Source: UMGS1532 sp045594795 (GTDB taxonomy: Bacteria > Bacillota > Clostridia > Oscillospirales > Acutalibacteraceae). From it: a stretch of DNA of 64,000 nt. The notes under the pieces were generated by a model. It saw only the letters and a list, made by a program, of their open reading frames with translations. It was not told the DNA's origin and made no database searches. Both the position numbers and the translations under genes were made by a program. Below, piece after piece: positions 7,916 through 17,264 of this stretch; position 1 is the first letter of the stretch; each line of letters opens with the position of its first letter. The stretch lies in the NCBI GenBank assembly GCA_045594795.1, contig JAZNZF010000018.1, positions 6,634-70,633 of the forward strand. The letters are read 5' to 3'.

Positions 7916-10155
7916 TAGATTTAACTACTTCACCCGCATGGGTAGGCTTTAATAGTGGCGAATGGCGCCACTTAGTAAACGTGCGCAACTTTATTCAGCG
8001 CAACTACACCCCATATGAAGGCGACGATAGCTTTTTAAAAGGCACAACCGAGCGCACAAATCGTGTGTGGGAAAAGTGCCACGAGCTAATAGTCGAGGAG
8101 GTTAAGCGCGGAATAATCGATGTAGAGACCAATGTTGTTTCGGGCATAGATAATTTCGAGCCCGGCTACATCGACAAAGACAACGAGGTAATCGTGGGCT
8201 TACAGACCGACGCACCCCTAAAGCGTATTGTTAACCTTTACGGCGGTATGCGTATGGCTAAATCGGCTTTACAGCAGTACGGCTACGAGCTTAACCCCGA
8301 AATTGAAAAGCATTTCACCGAGTACCGCAAAACGCATAACGACGGTGTTTTTGATGCATATCCAAAGCGCGTTCGCGTTGCAAGAAAAGCAGGTCTTTTA
8401 ACAGGTCTTCCCGACGCGTACGGTAGGGGCAGAATTATCGGTGACTACCGCAGGGTTGCGCTTTATGGTGTAGATTACCTAATCGAAGCAAAACAGATGG
8501 AATTAGACACCTTTGACGGTGAAATGACCGACGAGCGTATCCGTCTGCGCGAGGAGCTTAGCGAACAGATACGCGCCTTGCAAAAAATGAAGGCTATGGC
8601 GGCGCGCTACGGTGTTGATATTTCTCGTCCTGCCGCAACCGCTAAAGAGGCGGTACAGGCGCTTTATATGGCTTACCTTGCAGGTATAAAAGAAAACAAC
8701 GGCGCGGCCACCTCGCTTGGCAGAACATCTACCTTTATAGACATTTATATTCAGCGCGACCTTAAAAACGGCATACTTACCGAGGAGGGCGCACAAGAGC
8801 TTATCGACCAGTTTGTTATAAAGCTTCGCCTTGTTCGTCATCTTCGTACACCCGAATATAACGAGCTTTTCGGCGGTGATCCCACTTGGGTTACCGAGGC
8901 TATCGGCGGTATGGGTGTAGACGGCAGAACTATGGTTACTAAAACCTCGTTCCGTTTTCTTCACTGCTTAAAAAATCTTGGCACCGCACCCGAGCCAAAC
9001 CTTACGGTTCTTTGGAGTCGCGACCTACCCGAAAACTTTAAAAAGTTCTGTGCTAAAATGAGTATTGAAACCGACTCTATCCAGTACGAGAACGATGATA
9101 TTATGCGCCCCGTTTACGGCGACGACTACGGTATTGCCTGCTGTGTTTCTGCAATGCAAATAGGCAAACAGATGCAGTTCTTCGGCGCGCGTGCAAACCT
9201 TGCAAAAAGCTTGCTTTACGCAATAAACGGCGGTGTTGACGAGATTAGCGGCGTTACCGTTATCCCCGAAATCGCGCTAAACACAAGCGAGGTTTTGGAC
9301 TACTCCGAGGTACTTGCAAGCTACAAAAAGGTGCTTAGCTATGTTGCATCACTTTATGTAGACACCATAAATATCATCCACTTTATGCACGATAAATACG
9401 CATACGAGGCAAGCCAGATGGCACTTCACGATACCGTTGTAGAACGCTTAACCGCCTTTGGTGTTGCAGGTCTTTCGGTGGTAGCAGACTCGCTTTCGGC
9501 AATTAAATTTGCCAAGGTTAAGCCCATTCGTAACGAAAACGGCATTGCGGTTGATTTTGAAACCTTGGGCGAATTCCCCAAATACGGTAACGACGAGGAT
9601 TTAGTTGACGATATAGCTGTTGAAATTGTAAGCTATTTCTCTGGGGAGCTTAAGCGTCACGCACTATATCGCGGCGGCATACACACCCTGTCTGCACTAA
9701 CCATTACAAGTAACGTAATGTACGGTAAAAAGACAGGCTCTACCCCTGATGGCAGAAAACTTGGCGAGCCTTTGGCACCCGGTGCAAACCCAATGCACGG
9801 CAGGGACGAAAACGGAGCTTTGGCATCGCTTAACTCTGTTTCAAAAATTCCTTACCGCAACGTTTGTCAAGACGGTGTTTCCAACACCTTCTCTATTGTT
9901 CCCGAGGCGTTGGGCAAGGATATAACGGCTCGCATAAACAACCTTTACGGCATTTTAGACGGATACTTTGCCAGAGCTGCCCATCACCTTAACGTAAACG
10001 TGCTTAACCGCGAGGTGCTAATCGAGGCTATGGAGAACCCCGAAAAATACCCAACCCTTACAATTCGCGTTTCGGGTTATGCCGTAAACTTTAGCCGACT
10101 TAACCGCGAGCAACAGCTTGAGGTAATTAAGCGTACCTTCCACGAAAGTGTTTAA
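7912..10155 (+). CDS. pflB: Formate C-acetyltransferase (pyruvate formate-lyase)
   Basis: 747 residues, the normal length. It converts pyruvate and CoA to acetyl-CoA and formate in anaerobic mixed-acid metabolism. The adjacent catalytic cysteines are C410-C411 (GIACCVSA), and the radical glycine is G722 in RVSGYAV near the C-terminus. Both hallmarks separate true PFL from diol dehydratases and other glycyl-radical enzymes. Encoded directly after its activase with overlapping start and stop. The active form is oxygen-sensitive, fitting an anaerobe. Confidence 0.97.
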   Translation: MIDLTTSPAWVGFNSGEWRHLVNVRNFIQRNYTPYEGDDSFLKGTTERTNRVWEKCHELIVEEVKRGIIDVETNVVSGIDNFEPGYIDKDNEVIVGLQTDAPLKRIVNLYGGMRMAKSALQQYGYELNPEIEKHFTEYRKTHNDGVFDAYPKRVRVARKAGLLTGLPDAYGRGRIIGDYRRVALYGVDYLIEAKQMELDTFDGEMTDERIRLREELSEQIRALQKMKAMAARYGVDISRPAATAKEAVQALYMAYLAGIKENNGAATSLGRTSTFIDIYIQRDLKNGILTEEGAQELIDQFVIKLRLVRHLRTPEYNELFGGDPTWVTEAIGGMGVDGRTMVTKTSFRFLHCLKNLGTAPEPNLTVLWSRDLPENFKKFCAKMSIETDSIQYENDDIMRPVYGDDYGIACCVSAMQIGKQMQFFGARANLAKSLLYAINGGVDEISGVTVIPEIALNTSEVLDYSEVLASYKKVLSYVASLYVDTINIIHFMHDKYAYEASQMALHDTVVERLTAFGVAGLSVVADSLSAIKFAKVKPIRNENGIAVDFETLGEFPKYGNDEDLVDDIAVEIVSYFSGELKRHALYRGGIHTLSALTITSNVMYGKKTGSTPDGRKLGEPLAPGANPMHGRDENGALASLNSVSKIPYRNVCQDGVSNTFSIVPEALGKDITARINNLYGILDGYFARAAHHLNVNVLNREVLIEAMENPEKYPTLTIRVSGYAVNFSRLNREQQLEVIKRTFHESV

Positions 10156-10189
10156 TAGATGATATTTTCAAAGGAGTAATTAAGAGAAA

Positions 10190-10789
10190 ATGGAATATAT
10201 CTACTTTTGTTTAGAAGCTCTACTCGGATACCTTTTGGGTTCGATAAGCTTTTCGGTTATACTAACTAAAATTAAGTACCGAAAAGACGTTAGAGACGAG
10301 GGTAGCGGCAATGCCGGTGCAACTAACGTGGCGCGTGTTTTTGGAATGAAGGCAGGTCTTTTTACTCTGCTTTTCGATATACTAAAAATGGTAATCCCTA
10401 TGGCAGTAGGCTTAATTTTGAGCGGTCCGTGGGGCGTAACCGTTGCGGGTGCAGCAGGTATAATCGGCCATTGTTTTCCAATATACTTTAGCTTCCGCGG
10501 TGGCAAGGGCGTGTCAGTTGCGGCAACTATTGCTATGTTTATCGACTGGCGCGTTACGGTGTTGTCACTGCTTGTGTTTATAATATCGATGGCAATTACC
10601 CGTATAGTTTCAATCTCGTCTTGCCTTGCGGCATTGTCGGTGGCAACACTTACAGTTGTCTTTTGCTATGGCGAGGCGGCACCCATTGCTTTGGCGGTCT
10701 TCACCGCGGCGCTTGTAATCTTTATGCATCGCGCAAACTTAGTAAGGCTCGTAAAGGGCGAGGAGAAAAAATTCAGCCCTAAAAAGTAG
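10190..10789 (+). CDS. plsY: Acyl-phosphate:glycerol-3-phosphate acyltransferase
   Basis: 199-residue membrane protein with about five helices that moves an acyl group from acyl-phosphate to glycerol-3-phosphate, the first step of phospholipid synthesis. The conserved loops are visible: GSGNAGATN near residue 40 and GHCFPIYFSFRGGKGV near residue 92. AGGAG lies 13 bases upstream of the ATG, slightly long. It follows pflB by 34 bases and precedes apbE by 9, so it may be co-transcribed with either. Confidence 0.95.
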   Translation: MEYIYFCLEALLGYLLGSISFSVILTKIKYRKDVRDEGSGNAGATNVARVFGMKAGLFTLLFDILKMVIPMAVGLILSGPWGVTVAGAAGIIGHCFPIYFSFRGGKGVSVAATIAMFIDWRVTVLSLLVFIISMAITRIVSISSCLAALSVATLTVVFCYGEAAPIALAVFTAALVIFMHRANLVRLVKGEEKKFSPKK

Positions 10790-10798
10790 GTGTAATAA

Positions 10799-11752
10799 AT
10801 GCAGAAAAAGCTTTGTGCTTTGCTTTTGGCTTTGGCGGTAATAGTGTTTTCGGGTTGCGCAAACAATACCGAAAGTAAAACCGCTATATACTTTGATACT
10901 GTTGTGTCACTTTCGGCAGAGGGTGGCATACCAAGTGGTGCTTTTTCACTTTGCGAAAGGTACGATAAGCTTTTATCTGCAACCCACCAAAACAGCCAAG
11001 TATATAAGTTAAACAGTCAAGGTGTGGCTACGGTGGATAGCGAGGTAGCAGAGCTTATAAAAACCGCTTTATACTACTGTGAGCAAAGCGAAGGCAGGTT
11101 CGATATAACCGTTTATCCCGTAAAGCAGTTGTGGGATTTTAAAAACGGTAAAGTGCCAACCGAAAGAGAAGTTGCGAGAGCGCTTGGCAGGGTCAATTAT
11201 AAAAAAGTTAAGATAAAGGATAACGAAATAACCCTATCGGGCGGTGCGCAAATAGACCTTGGCGGTATTGCAAAGGGCTATGTTGCCGATAGGTTAGCAG
11301 AACTTTACGTAGCAGAAAACAAAGGTGGAGTTATCAATTTAGGTGGCAACATAATGCTACCTAAAACCCGTAAAAAGCCATATAAAATCGGCATAACAGA
11401 CCCTAAGGATACTACAAAAACCGCCGCGGTGGTAGAGGTAACCGACGGCGCAGTTGTAACAAGTGGTACCTATCAGCGTAGCTTTACTAAAGATGGTAAG
11501 CTTTATCACCATATATTAGATACCGCCACAGGTTACCCCGCAGAAACGGGTATAGCTTCTGCTACCATATTAACAGAATCAGCTACCGCTGCCGATGCAC
11601 TTTCAACAACAGTTATATGTATGGGCAAGACCGAGGGGCTAAGGCTGATTAATAGCTTAGAAGATACAGAGGCGGTAATAATAACCGATAGCGGCGAAAT
11701 ACTGCTATCAGACGGTCTTGAACAAATTGAAGATACAATAAAAATAAAATAG
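10799..11752 (+). CDS. apbE: FAD:protein FMN transferase, lipoprotein
   Basis: 317 residues. A lipobox VFSGC puts the lipid-modified Cys at position 20, so the enzyme sits on the outer face of the membrane. ApbE attaches FMN from FAD to Thr/Ser of target proteins such as RnfG/RnfD or extracellular FMN_bind proteins. The family motif DLGGIAKGYVADRL and the Mg-binding region ending ADALSTTVICMG are intact. No clear flavinylation target lies next to it. A FMN_bind-like lipoprotein at 62.2 kb lacks the acceptor Thr, so the real substrates must be encoded elsewhere. Confidence 0.93.
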   Translation: MQKKLCALLLALAVIVFSGCANNTESKTAIYFDTVVSLSAEGGIPSGAFSLCERYDKLLSATHQNSQVYKLNSQGVATVDSEVAELIKTALYYCEQSEGRFDITVYPVKQLWDFKNGKVPTEREVARALGRVNYKKVKIKDNEITLSGGAQIDLGGIAKGYVADRLAELYVAENKGGVINLGGNIMLPKTRKKPYKIGITDPKDTTKTAAVVEVTDGAVVTSGTYQRSFTKDGKLYHHILDTATGYPAETGIASATILTESATAADALSTTVICMGKTEGLRLINSLEDTEAVIITDSGEILLSDGLEQIEDTIKIK

Positions 11753-11765
11753 AAAATATGTAACG

Positions 11766-11812
11766 AGGCAGAACGTGTCGACAAAAGGCGGCTATGTTCT
11801 GTCTTGTTTTAT
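11766..11812 (+). terminator. Terminator after apbE
   Basis: AGGCAGAAC pairs with GTTCTGTCT across a 21-base loop, followed by TGTTTT. Confidence 0.6.
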
Positions 11813-11859
11813 ATTTGTTACAAAAATCATAAAAAAGTGTTTCTTTTTTGTAATATGTG

Positions 11860-11868
11860 TGTTATAAT
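11860..11868 (+). promoter_or_regulatory. Extended -10 promoter of the lipoprotein/two-component operon
   Basis: TGTTATAAT gives a TGn extended -10; the -35 is poor (T-rich). The predicted start is about 40 bases before the GTG start. Confidence 0.5.
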
Positions 11869-11913
11869 TATCATGTATGATTGTGCGCAAAAAATATATA
11901 GGAGGCGGCAGAT

Positions 11914-13227
11914 GTGAAAAGGCTTTTATCCTTAATGTTAGCGGTTATTATTTGCTTCTCTTTTAGCGGTTGTAACTATCTACTTGGCGAGTCGGATAAT
12001 CTGTTGCAGGCTCCAAGGCCAGACGGTACGCTACAGAAAATTCAAAAAGCGCTAAAGGAAACCTCCCTTAAAGACGGATACAAGCTTAAATCTGCCAAAA
12101 GCGGTAGCTATCGTGCGGCGTACATTCTAAAGGATATAAACGGCAACGGCAAGGAAGAGGCAATGGTCTTTTACACCGTTATCGAGGGCACAACGGAAAC
12201 CCTTAATTTTACTGTTTTACAAAGCGATAACGATGATTGGTCGGTAGCCGCTAACACCACTTTAAGCGGTACTAACATAGAACGCGTAGATTTTGGTGAC
12301 CTCGACGGTGACGGAAACGAAGAGGTTATAATTGCTTGGAACATATATGGCGCACCCGAAACAAGACTTTCGGTTTTCAGTATGGTGGGGTTACAGCCTA
12401 AAGGTATTTTCGAGCAAAGGTACACCGATTTCTGCGTTTATGATATGGACTCAAACGGTAGTGACGACCTGCTTATATTCACCATTGATACCATCGAAAA
12501 ACTCTCCTACTGCTCAATATATTGCGGCGGTGACGCGGGGGTTCAAAAGATGGGCGAGGTTAGGACCGATAAAAGCACAGTAGGGTACAAAAACATACGC
12601 CGTTCGGCAGTAGACGGCAACCCTGCGCTTTTTGTGGACTGCATTTTAAACGAGGGTGGACTTTTCACCGAGCTAATAACCTACCAAAACGGTAAACTTT
12701 TAGCACCTCTTTATCAGCAGTCGGGCCAAAGCAGTCTTACCACAAAGCGCAATCAGGATATAATCTGTGGTGATGCCGACGGTGACGGGGTGGTCGAAAT
12801 ACCTTGCGGCACCGTTATGCCAAGCGGCAACGACGTGCAAAACTCCTTAAGCTTAATAGAATGGAAACAGTATAGCGGCGGCACGCTTAGACTTAAAGAA
12901 CGTAGCGTGGTTTCCAAGGCTCAGCAGTATAAGGTGCTTATAAAAGAGGAATGGCTCGGAAAATTTGCTTGTGTTGCAACCGCGGCAGACGGTATAGATT
13001 TTTATGAGTACAGCCAAAGCACAGGCAGAGGTAAACTGCTTTTCGGTATAAATGCAGTAAGTACGGAAAGCTATGAGGCGGAAAATTATAACGATTGGTT
13101 TATTATAACCCAAAACTACAAAACAGTATTTCTTGCAAAAATCACAACCGAAAAAAGCGGTCTTGGACAGATAGGCCGAAAAACTGTAAAAAAACATTTC
13201 AGCGAAAAAATTGTGGAGGAAGGCTAA
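11914..13227 (+). CDS. Lipoprotein with FG-GAP/calcium-loop-like repeats
   Basis: 437 residues with a lipobox FSGC (Cys20), so an exported lipid-anchored protein. Inside are spaced acidic loops of the form DxNGxGxEE (DINGNGKEE, DLDGDGNEE, DMDSNGSDD, DADGDGVVE), as in VCBS/FG-GAP beta-propeller blades that bind calcium. Start is GTG at 11914 with GGAGG eight bases upstream; the overlapping ATG at 11912 is in another frame and meets TGA at once. It is followed within five bases by a response regulator and then its kinase, suggesting an accessory sensor role, which is inference. No specific family name recognised. Confidence 0.75.
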   Translation: MKRLLSLMLAVIICFSFSGCNYLLGESDNLLQAPRPDGTLQKIQKALKETSLKDGYKLKSAKSGSYRAAYILKDINGNGKEEAMVFYTVIEGTTETLNFTVLQSDNDDWSVAANTTLSGTNIERVDFGDLDGDGNEEVIIAWNIYGAPETRLSVFSMVGLQPKGIFEQRYTDFCVYDMDSNGSDDLLIFTIDTIEKLSYCSIYCGGDAGVQKMGEVRTDKSTVGYKNIRRSAVDGNPALFVDCILNEGGLFTELITYQNGKLLAPLYQQSGQSSLTTKRNQDIICGDADGDGVVEIPCGTVMPSGNDVQNSLSLIEWKQYSGGTLRLKERSVVSKAQQYKVLIKEEWLGKFACVATAADGIDFYEYSQSTGRGKLLFGINAVSTESYEAENYNDWFIITQNYKTVFLAKITTEKSGLGQIGRKTVKKHFSEKIVEEG

Positions 13228-13231
13228 AAAA

Positions 13232-13936
13232 ATGAAGAGGGTTCTTGTTGTTGAAGATGAGGCGGCTATAAGAGAGTTCGAGGTAATTAATCTAAAGCGC
13301 GGAGGATATGAGGTTGTTGAGGCGGGCGACGGTGCCGAGGCATTGCGCCTTTTCGACGAAAGCGGCGGTGACTTTGATATAGCACTGCTTGATATTACTA
13401 TGCCCGAGATGGACGGTTTTGCTCTTTGTAAAGAATTGCGCCGTCGCACACAGACACTTGGTATTATTATGCTTACCGCAAGAACTCAGGAAATGGACAA
13501 AATCAGCGGCCTTATGTTAGGTGCCGACGATTATATTACAAAGCCATTTAGCCCATCCGAGCTACTTGCCCGTGTAGACAGGCTTTATTGCCGAGTTGAA
13601 ATGCAAAACGGCAAGGCTTCGGGCATATCAAGTGAAATTGTGCTTGGTAACTTCTCGCTTGATTTAAGGCGTCGCGCCTTGTCTAAAGCCGGCAAGCATA
13701 TCGATTTAACCCAAGTAGAGTTCCAAATTGTAGAATATTTCTTTACCCATCCCGACACTCCGCTTGATAGAACCGATATTTTAAATCACGTATGGGGAAC
13801 TAACTACTACGGCGACGAAAAAATTGTTGACGTTAATATCCGCCGTCTGCGTATGAAGGTCGAGGATAGCCCGTCAAGACCTAAATATCTCTTAACTGTT
13901 TGGGGAATGGGTTATAAATGGTCAACCGAAAACTAA
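13232..13936 (+). CDS. OmpR/PhoB-family response regulator
   Basis: 235 residues: receiver domain (1-120) with phosphoacceptor D54 (LLDITMPEMDG), acidic pocket E8-D9 and conserved Lys in DYITKPF, then a winged-helix DNA-binding domain (about 135-235, ending RYLLTVWGMGYKW-like). It would be phosphorylated by the kinase encoded 34 bases downstream. The ATG at 13232 fits AGGAAGG upstream and the MKRVLVVEDE N-terminus; an earlier in-frame TTG at 13211 lies inside the lipoprotein gene. Confidence 0.93.
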   Translation: MKRVLVVEDEAAIREFEVINLKRGGYEVVEAGDGAEALRLFDESGGDFDIALLDITMPEMDGFALCKELRRRTQTLGIIMLTARTQEMDKISGLMLGADDYITKPFSPSELLARVDRLYCRVEMQNGKASGISSEIVLGNFSLDLRRRALSKAGKHIDLTQVEFQIVEYFFTHPDTPLDRTDILNHVWGTNYYGDEKIVDVNIRRLRMKVEDSPSRPKYLLTVWGMGYKWSTEN

Positions 13937-13970
13937 TAAATTAAGCTTTTAAAAGGCAGGTGAAATACTT

Positions 13971-15395
13971 ATGGAAACCGTAATAAAGGTTAGGGGAATA
14001 ATGACGCGTTGGCTTACTAATATTATGCTAACGCTTGTTGCCGTTGTGCTTATTATTGAAACTGCTTTCGGCTTTTTTGTTTATTCCTACTACTGCAATA
14101 TGGCGCGTTCTACTGCCGACGGTTATGCAAGGTATTTCACAGGTCTTAGTTATAGCACAGCCGATAAATTTAACGACAACGCATTGGAGTATGTAGAGGA
14201 ATTCCAACACTCCGAGCAGATGGTTGTGCAAATTTTAGACTCTATGGGCAACGTTGTGGCTGATACAAGCGGCTATTTATATAGTGATAGCAATATGCCC
14301 GACTACACTATGGCTCTGCAAAGTCACGACGGTGTAGGCTCGTTTACCGGTAAAGCGGCTTCGGGCGAGATGGTTATGTGCGAAACCTTTGTTCTTAACG
14401 ATACAGGTAACGGTGTAAACGGCGCGGTGCGTTGGACAATATCTATGCGCCCCATTTACGTTAAATTCATAGTTGCTATGCTTGCGGCAACCCTTTTAGG
14501 TATAGTAATTGTTATAGTTGCAAGCTATATGGGTAGGTATTTTAACAAGTCAATCGTTGTACCCGTGCGCGAGGTTAGTAGCGCGGCAAGGCGTATTGCA
14601 ATGGGTGACTTTAAGGCAAGATTAGAGGTCTCAAAGAACGACGAAATCGGCGAGCTTTGTGACACTATTAACTATATGGCGGGCGAGCTTAGTAATGCCG
14701 AACAGCTTAAAAACGATTTTATTTCGTCGGTCTCGCACGAGCTACGCACCCCTCTCACCGCAATTAAGGGTTGGGGTGAAACCTCGAAAATGTCTGTAGG
14801 CAACGACGACGAGCTTGTAGAAAAGGGTATAAACGTTATTTTAAGCGAGGCGGACAGACTACAGGGCTTGGTTGAGGAGTTGCTCGATTTCTCGCGCATA
14901 CAGTCAGGTCGTCTTTCGGTACAAACATCGCAGATAGATATTGCGGGTATTATAGACGAGTCGGCAGAAATGTACGACGAAATCGCGCGTCAGCACAATA
15001 TCATAGTCAAGGTAACAAGACCATATACCTTGCCCGCGGTAAACGGTGACTTTAACCGACTTAAACAGGTGTTCATAAATATAATAGATAACGCGGTAAA
15101 GTACACGGTTAGTGACGGAAGCGTTGATATAATAGTAACTGTCGAGGAGGGATTCATCCGCGTAGTTGTTAAGGATACAGGCGTGGGTATTCCCGAAAAG
15201 GATATAGACAGGGTTAAGGAAAAATTCTTTAAAGCCAACAAAACCATACGCGGCAGCGGAATAGGTCTTGCTTTGGCAGATGAAATATTAAGGCAACATC
15301 AAGGTCTGTTGTTTATAGAAAGTGTTGAGAACGAGGGAACTACCGTTACGGTTGTTCTCCCTGTTGCTCAGGATAATACAGGAAAGGAAGTGTAG
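13971..15395 (+). CDS. Membrane sensor histidine kinase
   Basis: 474 residues. Two membrane helices (about 13-38 and 165-187) flank an extracellular sensor of about 125 residues. Then HAMP, a HisKA helix with phosphorylated H256 (SVSHELRTP), and a HATPase_c domain with N-box (NIIDNAVKY), G1 (DTGVGI) and G2 (GSGIGLAL). It pairs with the OmpR-type regulator upstream. The signal is not deducible, but the lipoprotein at the head of the operon is a candidate partner outside the membrane. Confidence 0.93.
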   Translation: METVIKVRGIMTRWLTNIMLTLVAVVLIIETAFGFFVYSYYCNMARSTADGYARYFTGLSYSTADKFNDNALEYVEEFQHSEQMVVQILDSMGNVVADTSGYLYSDSNMPDYTMALQSHDGVGSFTGKAASGEMVMCETFVLNDTGNGVNGAVRWTISMRPIYVKFIVAMLAATLLGIVIVIVASYMGRYFNKSIVVPVREVSSAARRIAMGDFKARLEVSKNDEIGELCDTINYMAGELSNAEQLKNDFISSVSHELRTPLTAIKGWGETSKMSVGNDDELVEKGINVILSEADRLQGLVEELLDFSRIQSGRLSVQTSQIDIAGIIDESAEMYDEIARQHNIIVKVTRPYTLPAVNGDFNRLKQVFINIIDNAVKYTVSDGSVDIIVTVEEGFIRVVVKDTGVGIPEKDIDRVKEKFFKANKTIRGSGIGLALADEILRQHQGLLFIESVENEGTTVTVVLPVAQDNTGKEV

Positions 15396-15399
15396 GCAA

Positions 15400-16347
15400 A
15401 TGGCAAAGAAAACATCGATTGGCGGACAGGCGGTTATAGAGGGCATTATGATGAAGGGCCCTAAAAAAACCGCGCTTGCAGTAAGAACTCCTGATGGCAG
15501 CATAGATATAGAGTACATCAAAGAAAAGCATTTGCGCGATAGGTATAAATTTTTCGGTTTGCCTATTATCAGAGGTACTGTAAACTTTATAGAGTCTATG
15601 GTTATAGGCTACTCGGCAATGATGAAATCTGCCGAGAAATCGGGCTTTACCGAAATAGAGGAAGAAGAAAAGCCAAAAGACCAAAAAAAGCAATCGGCAT
15701 TAATGGGCGTGATTATGACCATAGCAAGCGTGCTTGGTGTAGCGCTGTCGGTTGTTTTGTTTATGTATTTGCCCGCAGTAGCCTTCGATTTAATTAACCG
15801 TGCGTTTAACAGTAATTTATCGGCATTTAAAGCGGTGTTTGAGGGCGTAATAAAAATGGCAATATTCATATTATATATGCTGCTCGTTTCACGTATGAAG
15901 GATATCAGGCGCGTTTTCTCTTACCACGGCGCCGAGCATAAAACTATTTTCTGTTACGAGGCAGGCGAGGAATTAACGGTAGAGAACGTTCGCAAACAAA
16001 GTCGTCTGCATCCGCGATGCGGCACCTCTTTTATGCTTTTAATGCTCGTAGTGGGCATACTGCTTGGCATAGTAATCACTTGGTGCTTCCCATCACTTCA
16101 GCTTTCAAGCTTTAGGTATTTATGGGTGCTTATAAAAATATTAATTTTGCCCGTTATATGCGGTGTCGGTTACGAGCTTTTAAAGATTTGTGGCAAACAC
16201 GATAATAAACTTACACGTGCCATCTCTGCGCCGGGTATGTGGATGCAAAAAATTACCACAAACGAGCCCGATGACAGTATGATACAGGTGGCTATAGAAT
16301 CACTAAAAGCGGTACTGCCCCAAAATACGCAGGAGGATAACTGGTAA
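15400..16347 (+). CDS. DUF1385 membrane protein (YqhQ-like)
   Basis: 315 residues beginning MAKKTSIGGQAVIEG, the conserved N-terminal motif of DUF1385 proteins, which are common in Firmicutes and usually next to prmC/prfA as here. Several membrane helices and the conserved segment SYHGAEHKTIFCYEAGE with His/Glu/Cys residues suggest a metal site; some databases call it a predicted metal-dependent enzyme, but no function is established. ATG at 15400 is preferred over a long in-frame extension that overlaps the kinase gene. The stop touches the prmC start. Confidence 0.85.
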   Translation: MAKKTSIGGQAVIEGIMMKGPKKTALAVRTPDGSIDIEYIKEKHLRDRYKFFGLPIIRGTVNFIESMVIGYSAMMKSAEKSGFTEIEEEEKPKDQKKQSALMGVIMTIASVLGVALSVVLFMYLPAVAFDLINRAFNSNLSAFKAVFEGVIKMAIFILYMLLVSRMKDIRRVFSYHGAEHKTIFCYEAGEELTVENVRKQSRLHPRCGTSFMLLMLVVGILLGIVITWCFPSLQLSSFRYLWVLIKILILPVICGVGYELLKICGKHDNKLTRAISAPGMWMQKITTNEPDDSMIQVAIESLKAVLPQNTQEDNW

Positions 16348-17184
16348 ATGACACTCCTTGGCGCAAAGAAAAAGGCGGTGCAGATTTTAGACTCGGCAGG
16401 TATCGAAGATAGTACCTTTGAGGCAGAGCAGTTAATAATGCACGTGCTGTGTATTAGCTTATCGCAACTGCGGTTAAGGTATAACGAAGAGATTACAGCC
16501 CCCGCCGAAGAAAAACTTTTCGAGCTTGTAAACCGCCGAGCCGAGAGGTACCCCTTGCAGTATATTATAGGGGAGTGGGAGTTCTATTCTCTGCCCTTTA
16601 AGGTTAGTGAGGATGTCCTTATTCCAAGGGCAGATACCGAGCTTTTGGTAGATACCGCGCTTGATTTTATAGGCGGCGCAGAGGATTTAAAAATTATAGA
16701 CTTGTGCTCGGGTAGCGGCTGTGTGGCAATAGCTATTGCGGCAAACACAAAAGGCTGTGATATAACGGCTGCCGAAAAATATCCGAACACCTTAGAACTG
16801 TTAAAAGAAAACATAACGCTTAATAGAGTAAAGGTTACACCGCTTTTGTGCGACGTTTTAGAAGAACACGGGGGCGAGTACGATTTAATTGTAAGCAACC
16901 CACCCTACATAAAAACCGATGTTGTTGATACTTTGGAAAAAGAGGTATTGTCAGAGCCAAGGGTGGCACTCGATGGCGGTGTCGACGGACTGCTGTTCTA
17001 TAAGGCTATAGTCGAGCTTTGGGTACCGCATTTAAAGAGTGGCGGCGCGCTTATAGTAGAGATTGGTTACGACCAAGCCGATGAAGTAACAGCATTATTC
17101 CGCAAAGTAGGTTTGCAAAATATAGAGTGTAAAACCGATATAAACGGCAACCAAAGGGTGATTATTGGGACTTTGCCCTTTTAA
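16348..17184 (+). CDS. prmC: Release factor glutamine N5-methyltransferase
   Basis: 278 residues. PrmC methylates the glutamine of the GGQ motif in peptide-chain release factors. An N-terminal helical domain (about 1-75) precedes a Rossmann methyltransferase with motif I IDLCSGSGCVAIAIA and the catalytic NPPY at 184-187. It starts directly after the DUF1385 stop codon. The usual neighbour prfA is not visible here. Confidence 0.94.
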   Translation: MTLLGAKKKAVQILDSAGIEDSTFEAEQLIMHVLCISLSQLRLRYNEEITAPAEEKLFELVNRRAERYPLQYIIGEWEFYSLPFKVSEDVLIPRADTELLVDTALDFIGGAEDLKIIDLCSGSGCVAIAIAANTKGCDITAAEKYPNTLELLKENITLNRVKVTPLLCDVLEEHGGEYDLIVSNPPYIKTDVVDTLEKEVLSEPRVALDGGVDGLLFYKAIVELWVPHLKSGGALIVEIGYDQADEVTALFRKVGLQNIECKTDINGNQRVIIGTLPF

Positions 17185-17264
17185 AATCATTGAACACTAA
17201 TATGCTATATAATAAAATTAAATTATAGAAAATTAACTTTTAAATATAGGAAGGATTGATTAAA

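Noticed and set aside
17185..17264. LexA/SOS box upstream of recA
   Set aside because: Only a half-site-like TGAAC is present; no inverted partner.
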